DNA of 5,723 bases, taken from contig NZ_KL585421.1 in assembly GCF_000721935.1 (NCBI RefSeq), positions 2,285 through 8,007 on the forward strand, read 5' to 3'. The stretch is from Streptomyces sp. NRRL WC-3549 (GTDB lineage: Bacteria > Actinomycetota > Actinomycetes > Streptomycetales > Streptomycetaceae). The notes below the pieces were generated by a model, which worked only from the letters and a program-made list of their open reading frames with translations, had not been told where the DNA came from and searched no databases. Shown here one piece after another: positions 1-5,222 of the stretch. The position numbers and the translations under genes were made by a program. The number at the start of each line of letters is the position of its first letter. Position 1 is the stretch's first letter.

Positions 1-240
1 GACCTGCCGTCCCGCAAGCACGGCAACCCCCCGCAATAGCGGAAGCCCGGGTCGGGCAGCCGCCGCGCGCGCATGTTCTCGTACGCCGAACCGGCTGATC
101 TCCACAGCCGCCGGCGGGGCCGTCGCCACCCGTCACCTCGGTTCCGCGAAAGGGCCGATGCACGTCGGCGCGGTACGTCAGGCGTTCGAGGACACGACGG
201 CCACCGTGCAGACCCCAGTGCCCAGAGACCGCGAGGGACC
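1..240. other. Left edge, unassigned; possible end or start of a neighbouring gene
   Basis: No gene can be assigned here, but the first 75 bases carry coding-like composition: every third position counted from base 3 is almost always G or C (23 of 24). Two readings fit this. On the plus strand, frame 1 would be the last 12 codons of an upstream gene (ending NPPQ), stopping at TAG 37-39. On the minus strand, an ATG at 74-72 opens a frame without stops to the left edge, beginning MRARRLPDPGF, with only a weak GAG upstream. A third option is plus frame 2, open from base 2 to a TGA at 242-244 that overlaps the ATG at 241; its G/C third-position share is only about 74%. None of the peptides is recognisable. 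Bases 75-230 otherwise look like a leader or promoter region. Confidence 0.3.
233..238 (+). promoter_or_regulatory. Ribosome binding site deciding the ATG at 241
   Basis: GAGGGA lies just before ATG 241, with about 4 bases between the GAGG core and the start. The same frame is open back to an ATG at 73, but the extra 56 residues are Arg-rich, have no DAHP synthase similarity and have no ribosome site of their own. This supports 241 as the start. Confidence 0.6.
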
Positions 241-1428
241 ATGACGAATGAGCCGTCCGACCTCCCCGGCCCCGGACCGGGAGCCACGCCGCCGATCCGG
301 CCGCGCGAGGTGGGGGCCACGCCGCCCGCTCAGGCCCCGCTTGTCCTGCCGGACGAGGTCGACGACCTCAGCACCCTGATGGCCACGGCCGCCCGAGGTG
401 AGGCCTTCGTACTGCAAGGCAGCACATGCGCGCAGCCGTTCACCGACCGGCGCGTGGGCGGACTCGTCCGCACGCTGCTGCAGATGTCGGTGATCCTGAC
501 CCACGCCGCCAGGGTGCCGGTCGTCAAGATCGCCCGGCTGGCCGCCCGGCACACCGGGCCGTGCTCCGTCGGAGCAGGCAGGGCCCACGCGGACGCCGCT
601 GTGGCGATGAACATGATCCGGGCGATGACCGGCGAGCACGGCATCGCCGACGTGCGTCAGGTGCAGGGCTGGAACCGGGAGTTCGTGCACGACACCCCGG
701 GGGGCAGCCGATTCGAGGCGCTCTCCGCCGAGATCGACCGCGGCCTGAGGTTCATGGCCGCCTGGGGGGCCGACGACCGTCTGTTGCGGACCACGAAGGT
801 GTTCGCGAGCCACGAGCCGCTGCCCGGCCACGTGATGCCCTACATGGCCCGGGAGGAGTCCGGGGACGAGCCGCAGCTGTGGGCGCTTTCAGCGCACCAG
901 TTCCGGATCGGTGAGCGGGCCCGGCAGCCGGACGACGCCCACCTCGCCCAGGCCGAGCTGCTGGCCAATCCGGTATGCCTCACGATCGGGCCGACGACGG
1001 CACCGGAAGAGGCCGTGGAGTACGTGCGGCGACTCGATCCGCATGTACGGCCGGGCCGGGTCACGCTGATCAGCCGGATGGGCGGCGACCGGGTCCGTGA
1101 CGTGCTTCCGCCCATCGTCGAGAAGGTGACGGCGTCCGGCCATCAAGTGGTGTGGAGCTGCGACCCGATGCACGGCCGCCCCCACGAGCCGGCGGCCGGC
1201 ATCACCGCGTGTTCCTTCTCGCCAGTCGTCGACGAAGTGCGCGGATACATCGATGTACATCGCGCACTGGGGACCCATCCGGGCGGGATACATTTCGAAA
1301 CCACGGGCGCACAGGGTAAATCCGACACGGAGCGGGGTGGCGGATTCGGGGCGGAATGCGGCCCTCGGTTGAATGAACAACAATCTGTGGAGTTGGCCTT
1401 TCTTATGGCGGAGATGCTCCGCAGTTGA
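241..1428 (+). CDS. Class II DAHP synthase homologue, shortened and missing key active-site residues
   Basis: This is a 395-residue homologue of class II 3-deoxy-D-arabino-heptulosonate 7-phosphate synthase, which condenses PEP with erythrose 4-phosphate to open the shikimate pathway in the cytosol. Family landmarks run in order: GEAFVLQG with Cys63 (residues 53-63), VVKIARLA (94-101), WNREFV (144-149), IDRGLRF (165-171), GER (224-226), SRMG (278-281), CDPMHG (307-312), GGIHFETTG (348-356) and PRLNEQQSVELAF (375-387). Expected metal ligands Cys63, His311 and Glu353 are present, but the fourth, the Asp of CDPRLN, is Gly374. The Arg of the KPRS motif is Cys108, and the Lys of the VKLGP motif is Thr248. 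About 33 residues with the YRGD-NG motif are missing after 109, and about 9 are missing between 356 and 373. The first 40 residues are Pro-rich and replace the usual N-terminal region. The protein is shorter than the ~450-470 residues of housekeeping actinomycete enzymes. It may be a pathway paralogue with altered chemistry or an inactive relative. Family membership is sure; activity is doubtful. Confidence 0.9.
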   Translation: MTNEPSDLPGPGPGATPPIRPREVGATPPAQAPLVLPDEVDDLSTLMATAARGEAFVLQGSTCAQPFTDRRVGGLVRTLLQMSVILTHAARVPVVKIARLAARHTGPCSVGAGRAHADAAVAMNMIRAMTGEHGIADVRQVQGWNREFVHDTPGGSRFEALSAEIDRGLRFMAAWGADDRLLRTTKVFASHEPLPGHVMPYMAREESGDEPQLWALSAHQFRIGERARQPDDAHLAQAELLANPVCLTIGPTTAPEEAVEYVRRLDPHVRPGRVTLISRMGGDRVRDVLPPIVEKVTASGHQVVWSCDPMHGRPHEPAAGITACSFSPVVDEVRGYIDVHRALGTHPGGIHFETTGAQGKSDTERGGGFGAECGPRLNEQQSVELAFLMAEMLRS

Positions 1429-1484
1429 TTTCTGGAACTGAAAGTCGTCGTCAGGCGTCCATGCTGGGGATTCCCGCGTACTTT

Positions 1485-1520
1485 CATTGGCTCAACCAAT
1501 GGCGCCGGTCGTCCCGGCGC
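1485..1520 (+). terminator. Tandem hairpins after the DAHP synthase homologue, probable terminator
   Basis: Two perfect stem-loops sit back to back starting 57 bases after the stop at 1428. The first is CATTGG (1485-1490), loop CTCAA, CCAATG (1496-1501). The second is GCGCCGG (1502-1508), loop TCGTC, CCGGCGC (1514-1520). No T-tract follows, which is common for actinomycete terminators. The position just downstream of a gene and the absence of a following gene for about 800 bases make termination the likely role. Confidence 0.65.
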
Positions 1521-1524
1521 AGTG

Positions 1525-1565
1525 GTGCCGGTGGCACGGCCGGCCGGCGGGCCCGCGGGGCCGTG
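1525..1565 (+). terminator. Second hairpin block continuing the terminator region
   Basis: GTGCC (1525-1529) and GGCAC (1533-1537) form a stem with a 3-base loop. An alternative, mutually exclusive and larger structure pairs CACGGCC (1535-1541) with GGCCGTG (1559-1565) and encloses the palindrome GCGGGCCCGC (1547-1556). Together with 1485-1520 this makes about 80 bases of almost continuous secondary structure. It is most simply a backup terminator or an mRNA 3' end protector. Confidence 0.45.
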
Positions 1566-1875
1566 TCGTGAGCGCGGTGGCGCGCCGTCAGAACCCCTGC
1601 CAGGCCTCCCGCCTCGGCCTCTCCGTCATCGCACCCTGCCTCGACCCGGTCTGACGGAACGGGCGCGCGGTGGCGGCTGCGGACCCCCGGCCGCGGAACA
1701 CCGCCGACCGGCGTCACCGCGCCCGAGGTGTCCGTCGTGTTCCGGCCGCGCGACCGGCGGGTGTCCCCGCGTCCGGGCCGAGCGGACGGAAATCGCCATC
1801 AAGGCGGGCCGGTGTGCCGCCCGCCGCCAGGTGCCGCCAATGCCCGACTTCCAGCCTCGTGACGTGGTCTGCACC
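1566..1875. other. GC-rich stretch with no recognisable gene
   Basis: Several open frames cross this segment on both strands (for example plus from 1522 to 2010 and minus 1626-1877). All give Arg/Pro/Gly-rich, low-complexity peptides without a recognisable domain, a good ribosome site or the strong G/C third-position bias seen in the neighbouring genes. A decayed gene cannot be excluded by eye. The only clear structure is the hairpin at 1803-1825. Confidence 0.5.
1803..1825. repeat. Strong GC hairpin GGCGGGC/GCCCGCC
   Basis: GGCGGGC (1803-1809) and GCCCGCC (1819-1825) are a perfect 7-bp inverted repeat with a 9-base loop. A competing smaller stem CGCC (1794-1797)/GGCG (1803-1806) overlaps its left arm, so the two are mutually exclusive. 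It could terminate read-through from upstream, or leftward transcription from the control region, because the structure is symmetrical. No T-tract is seen. Confidence 0.4.
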
Positions 1876-2016
1876 ATGAGGGGTCGTCGGACTTCCGTAC
1901 GGATCCTGCAACGGACCCTACTCGTTCAGGGGTGGGGGTGCTGTCGGATGCGGAGCCCGATCCCCTATGGCGTGTGGCTCATACCCCTATGTCCGACGAG
2001 GGTCGAATGAGGGGGG
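1876..2016. repeat. Repeat cluster: ATGAGGGG pair and TCGTCGGAC/GTCCGACGA inverted repeat
   Basis: ATGAGGGG occurs at 1876-1883 and again at 2007-2014, both on the plus strand. A perfect 9-bp inverted repeat lies between them, TCGTCGGAC at 1884-1892 and GTCCGACGA at 1991-1999, with 98 bases between the arms. Another GTCGGA lies at 1943-1948. The arrangement resembles spaced operator sites more than a single hairpin. Its distance from the LAL start (about 340-480 bases) is long but possible for a regulatory region. Confidence 0.45.
1962..1991. promoter_or_regulatory. Direct repeat CCCCTATG x2 at 22-bp spacing, candidate operator
   Basis: CCCCTATG occurs at 1962-1969 and at 1984-1991, with start-to-start spacing of 22 bp, about two helical turns, so both copies face the same side of the DNA. 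The second copy is also embedded in a CATA-CCCC-TATG inverted repeat (1980-1991). Helically phased direct repeats are the usual binding format for SARP activators, and G-rich direct repeats for MalT-like regulators. Which protein binds here is unknown. Confidence 0.4.
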
Positions 2017-2152
2017 TCTTGGTGGTCGGGACGTGGGAATTTGAGCCTAACTTGAGGATCCAGCCTTGGATTTGACGGACCGCCAGGTGGCGGGCGCCGG
2101 CCTGTGGGGGTGCAAAACGGAACCCGCGCAAAGGGACGTTGTGTACCTTGAG

Positions 2153-2179
2153 TAGGGGTTTGCAGGGGGAGGGGGGTGG
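2153..2179 (+). promoter_or_regulatory. G-tract block upstream of the LAL gene
   Basis: Runs of four, five and six G (2155-2158, 2165-2169, 2171-2176) followed by TGG lie within 25 bases, with further G5 at 2106-2110. The block resembles the GGGGA-type boxes bound by MalT, the founding relative of the LAL family, but no exact MalT box is seen. A four-stranded G structure is also conceivable. No convincing -35/-10 pair was found around it. Confidence 0.25.
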
Positions 2180-2188
2180 AGCTAGTGT

Positions 2189-2198
2189 TCCAATTGGA
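2189..2198. promoter_or_regulatory. Palindrome TCCAATTGGA
   Basis: This is a perfect 10-bp palindrome in a locally AT-richer context, 160 bp before the LAL start. It is a candidate binding site for a dimeric regulator. Its centre is exactly 40 bp from that of the next palindrome at 2229-2238. Confidence 0.35.
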
Positions 2199-2228
2199 GA
2201 GGGATTCCAGCGACTGTTTCTAGTCCCT

Positions 2229-2238
2229 GGCTATAGCC
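2229..2238. promoter_or_regulatory. Palindrome GGCTATAGCC
   Basis: This is a perfect 10-bp palindrome, extendable to 14 bp with one mismatched pair, about 120 bp before the LAL start. It may be an operator or may overlap a promoter, since it contains TATAG. No matching -35 element at normal spacing was found. Confidence 0.3.
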
Positions 2239-2351
2239 GGTGTGGCGTCAAGCGGCGGCCGAACCGGACGGGGTAGTCGCGGAGTGAGGCGCGATTTTGA
2301 GCCTTTGGTGCAGCAGCCACCGCTCCTAGATGTCACGAAAATGGTCACAAT

Positions 2352-2356
2352 GGGGG
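2352..2356 (+). promoter_or_regulatory. GGGGG, likely ribosome binding site of the LAL gene
   Basis: A G5 run stands 3 bases before ATG 2360 and 6 bases before GTG 2363. There is no purine-rich site before the upstream in-frame ATG at 2330, and ATG 2357 directly abuts the run. This favours a start at 2360 or 2363. LAL proteins usually begin only a few residues before the (V)ERE motif, which also fits. Confidence 0.45.
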
Positions 2357-2359
2357 ATG

Positions 2360-5131
2360 ATGGTGCCAGTGGCACTTGTTGAACGTGAGCATGACGTCCA
2401 ACTGCTCAGAAATCTTCTTACTGCCACTTTCAACGGGCATGGAAAAATAGGACTTGTCAGTGGGGCGGTGGCAAGTGGCAAGACCGAGCTACTCCGCTCG
2501 TTCGCTGACCTGTGTACGGACCAGGGAGCCCTGCTCCTGAACGCGACCGCGACGAGAACCGACCGGACGGTACCGTTCGCCGTGCTGCGTCAGTTGCTCG
2601 ACTGCCTGCCGGCGCCCGCGGAACCGGTCGCCGAGCTCATGGCCTCGGGCGTCGCGTCGGATGTCTCCCGCACGGCGGCGGCCACGCTGCTCGATCTCTC
2701 CGAACAGGCGCCACTGGTCGTCGTGGTGGACGATGTGCACCACGCGGACGAGCCATCGATGGACTGTGTGATGCGCCTGGTCAACCGGTTGCGGTCCTCC
2801 CGCATCCTGCTCGTACTCGCAGAATCGTCGGGGGACTGGTCGGTGCACCCCGCCTTCCGCATCGAGCTGGTCCGCCAGACACAGTTCCACAGGGTCCGGC
2901 TGGCACCCCTGACGGCGGACGGCGTCAGCGAGATGTGCTCACAGCACCTCGGCCAGGACGTGGCGCGGCACGCGCAGGAGGCCCACCGGATGACCGGCGG
3001 CAACCGGCTTCTGGTGAGGGCCCTCATCGAGGACCACGCCGAGTCCGGGGGACTGCCCGGCCGGGCGGACTGCTCCTCTCTCGGTGAGAGTTTCCGGCAG
3101 GCCGTCCTCACCTGCCTGCGCCGCAGCGGACCGGACGAACTCGAGGCCGCCAGGGGACTGGCCGTACTCGACGCCACCGGCTCGACGCACCGGATCGCGG
3201 AGTTCCTCGGCCGGGGACCCGACGCGCTGCGTCGGCCTCTGCAGTCACTGCAGACGCTGGGAATAATCCAGGACGGCCGGTTCCGGCACCGGCTGACACG
3301 TGCGGCCGTCTATGACGACCTGGCCCCGCAGATGCTGGCGGAACTGCACACGCGTGCCGCGCAGCTGCTGAGCGACTGCGGCGGCAGCGTCACGGATGTC
3401 GCGGACCACCTCGTGGCGGCGAAGCACGTGAGCGCGGACTGGGCCATCGCGGTACTGCAACGGGCGGCGGAGGAGTCGCTGGCCGCCGATGACGAGGAAC
3501 CGGCGATCCGTTACATCGAGTTCGCGCTCTCCGTGTGCACCGGCGAACGGCAGCGTGCCCTGTTGCGGATGCTGCTCGTCCAGATCAAGTGGCGCAGTGA
3601 CCCGGAAGGTGCCGTCCGCCACCTGACACCGCTCTTCGAGGCGCAGCGAGAAGGCCACCTCGACGTCGAGCAGACGGCCTACCTGCTGCGGGTGCTCATG
3701 TGGCACGGGCGCGTCCAGGAGGCCACGGAACTCATCAAGCACCTGTCCTGCCTCAGACCCTCCGCGAACGAAGCGCCGAGCGCCGTACTGACGGGTGTGC
3801 ACAACCTGCTCAGACACGCCTATCCGCAGTTCATCCCGCACGGATCCGGCGAGAGCAACCACTTCTTCGACAACGCGACCACGCCGCCGGGCCAGCAGGC
3901 GCAGGCCTCGGCCGTGCTCAGCTCGGTCCTCGCGGAGACCGCCGGCGCGGACGAGCGGTGCATCAGGGTGGCCGAACGGATCCTGCAAAGCAGCCAGTTG
4001 AACGACGAGATGGTCGAATCCGTCTGCTGGGCCCTCCAGACGCTCATCTACGCGGAGCAGCCGGTCCTGGCGGAGCGCTGGTGTGACGCGCTGCTCGCCG
4101 AAGCCGCCACCCGTGGTGTGGTGACGTGGCAAGCGGCCCTGTCCGGGCTGCGGGCGGAGATCGCCCTGCGGGAGGGCGATCTGGTGCAGGCCGAGCGGTA
4201 CGCGGTCAAGGCGCTGACGATGATCGGTGTGGGCGGCTGGGGTGTGGGCGTAGGAGCCACACTGGGCACCCTTCTCCAGGCCGTCACGGCGCGAGGGGAC
4301 TTCGAGAGCGCCCGCAGATACCTGCGGGAGGCGGTCCCCGCCGCCATGTTCCAGACCCGGTACGGACTGATGTATCTGCGTGCCCGGGGCCACTACTACC
4401 TTGCGACCGACCGGCTGCAGGCCGCGCTCGCGGACTTCAGCTACTGCGGTGAGCTCATGACGCTGTGGCAGCTCGACTCCCCGACGTTCGTACCGTGGCG
4501 GACGGACGCTGCCCAGGTCCTCCTCCGACTCGGCGATCACGAGCAGGCGCGCGCGCTCACCAAGGAGCAGATGACGCACATCGGTTCCCGTGCCTCGCGT
4601 ACGTACGGCGCGTCGCTGCGCGTCCTGGCGGGTACGGCAAGCCACCGTGGGCGCCTGAGCCTCCTGAAGGAGTCCGTGGAGATCCTTCAGGCGAGCGGTG
4701 ACCGGCTCACCCTCACGCAGGCGCTCTTCGACCTCAGTTGCGCACACGAGGGCATGGGGGAGTTCGGCAAGGCGCAGATGATCTCGCGCCGTGCGGGGCG
4801 GCTGGCCAAGGAGGGCGGGATGCGGCGGAAGCAGGATCCCGCGCTCGCCTGTCCTGAAGAGCCGGTGATGCTGCACCCCGGGCAGACGGAATCCTGGTCC
4901 CGGCCGGTGGAAGAGGCCACGTCGGCCGCGGACGTGCTGACGCTCTCCGAGCGCCGTGTCGCTGCGCTCGCCTCGCTCGGCTACACGAACCGTGAGATAT
5001 CCAGCAAGCTGCACATCACCGTCAGCACGGTGGAGCAGCACCTCACCAAGGTCTTCCGGAAGTTGCGGGTCAAGCGCAGGACGGACCTGCCGGTCGAGCT
5101 CGAGTTCCACGTCGCCAGCCCGGCCTGCTGA
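2360..5131 (+). CDS. LAL-type LuxR family transcriptional activator with N-terminal ATPase
   Basis: This is a 923-residue large ATP-binding LuxR (LAL) regulator, a cytoplasmic transcription factor of the MalT-related group that often activates biosynthetic clusters. Counting from ATG 2360, Walker A is GAVASGKT (35-42) and Walker B is LVVVVDD (119-125). The family motif FRH-L-RAAVY starts at 308, and a V-A-DHL motif near 347 closes the ATPase/winged-helix part. Residues about 370-840 are mostly helical with TPR-like stretches (for example 595-620). A LuxR helix-turn-helix spans 858-910, with TLSERRVAAL, GYTNREIS, ITVSTVEQHL and RKLRVKRRTDLP, the last a typical LAL ending. Length agrees with the family (~900-1000). 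The gene stands alone after a long control region and converges on a response regulator. No TTA codon is present. Odd point: about half of the first 50 codons end in A or T, against few afterwards. An alternative start at 2330 adds 10 residues without a ribosome site. The target genes and the effector ligand are not visible. Confidence 0.93.
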   Translation: MVPVALVEREHDVQLLRNLLTATFNGHGKIGLVSGAVASGKTELLRSFADLCTDQGALLLNATATRTDRTVPFAVLRQLLDCLPAPAEPVAELMASGVASDVSRTAAATLLDLSEQAPLVVVVDDVHHADEPSMDCVMRLVNRLRSSRILLVLAESSGDWSVHPAFRIELVRQTQFHRVRLAPLTADGVSEMCSQHLGQDVARHAQEAHRMTGGNRLLVRALIEDHAESGGLPGRADCSSLGESFRQAVLTCLRRSGPDELEAARGLAVLDATGSTHRIAEFLGRGPDALRRPLQSLQTLGIIQDGRFRHRLTRAAVYDDLAPQMLAELHTRAAQLLSDCGGSVTDVADHLVAAKHVSADWAIAVLQRAAEESLAADDEEPAIRYIEFALSVCTGERQRALLRMLLVQIKWRSDPEGAVRHLTPLFEAQREGHLDVEQTAYLLRVLMWHGRVQEATELIKHLSCLRPSANEAPSAVLTGVHNLLRHAYPQFIPHGSGESNHFFDNATTPPGQQAQASAVLSSVLAETAGADERCIRVAERILQSSQLNDEMVESVCWALQTLIYAEQPVLAERWCDALLAEAATRGVVTWQAALSGLRAEIALREGDLVQAERYAVKALTMIGVGGWGVGVGATLGTLLQAVTARGDFESARRYLREAVPAAMFQTRYGLMYLRARGHYYLATDRLQAALADFSYCGELMTLWQLDSPTFVPWRTDAAQVLLRLGDHEQARALTKEQMTHIGSRASRTYGASLRVLAGTASHRGRLSLLKESVEILQASGDRLTLTQALFDLSCAHEGMGEFGKAQMISRRAGRLAKEGGMRRKQDPALACPEEPVMLHPGQTESWSRPVEEATSAADVLTLSERRVAALASLGYTNREISSKLHITVSTVEQHLTKVFRKLRVKRRTDLPVELEFHVASPAC

Positions 5132-5222
5132 TTCCCGGCACCGCGCTTCCCCGTTCACCTCCTTCCCCACTTCCTGTTCATCCCTCTCCCCACGGCCCTG
5201 TTCGCTTCTCTCCCCACTTCCC
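5132..5222. repeat. Convergent gap with degenerate polypyrimidine repeats
   Basis: The 91 bases between the two converging genes are almost all C and T on the plus strand. TCCCCAC recurs at 5164-5170, 5187-5193 and 5211-5217, spaced 23 and 24 bases apart. CTGTTC follows the first two copies at 5174-5179 and 5198-5203. No hairpin terminator is seen for either gene, so transcription may end by another route or run into the opposite gene. Confidence 0.6.

Larger units (their letters stand above)
2040..2304 (+). repeat. Direct repeat TTTGAGCCT flanking the LAL upstream region
   Basis: The 9-mer TTTGAGCCT occurs at 2040-2048 and at 2296-2304. The second copy lies 56 bases before the proposed LAL start. 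A related TTGAG occurs at 2148-2152 (followed by TAGGGG at 2153-2158) and at 2052-2056. Between them, 2058-2071 holds the imperfect palindrome ATCCA-GCCT-TGGAT. Nothing visible assigns a function. Confidence 0.3.

Noticed and set aside
73..240. N-terminal extension of the DAHP synthase homologue to ATG 73
   Set aside because: The added 56 residues are Arg-rich and unlike any DAHP synthase N-terminus. ATG 241 has its own GAGGGA.
562..573. GPCS motif at residues 106-109 as a type I DAHP/KDO8P synthase signature
   Set aside because: The motif falls at the KPRS position of class II enzymes, not at the metal-binding Cys position, which is already filled by Cys63. The likeness is probably chance.
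178..831. Minus-strand frame of 217 codons over the DAHP synthase homologue
   Set aside because: It is antisense to a well-supported gene, with no recognisable domain and low-complexity His/Gly/Arg content.
1464..1478. CTGGGGATTCCCGCG as a PAS-LuxR (PimM-type) operator
   Set aside because: The centre is one base too short for the CTVGGGAWWTCCCBAG consensus, the right flank does not match, and it lies just after a gene end rather than in front of one.
1522..2010. Plus-strand frame of 162 codons (MVPVARPAGG...) in the gap
   Set aside because: It starts inside the hairpin block and has no ribosome site, weak third-position bias and a Pro/Arg-rich sequence. It also runs through the repeat cluster. 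Not convincing as a gene.
2072..2100. TTGACG at 2072-2077 as a -35 box
   Set aside because: The segment 16-19 bases downstream is GC-only and offers no -10 sequence.
3245..5170. Very long open frame of 641 codons on the minus strand
   Set aside because: It lies opposite the LAL gene. Its translation is Arg/Gly/Leu-rich without a domain, and the plus frame has clear family motifs throughout. It is an expected by-product of high third-position GC.
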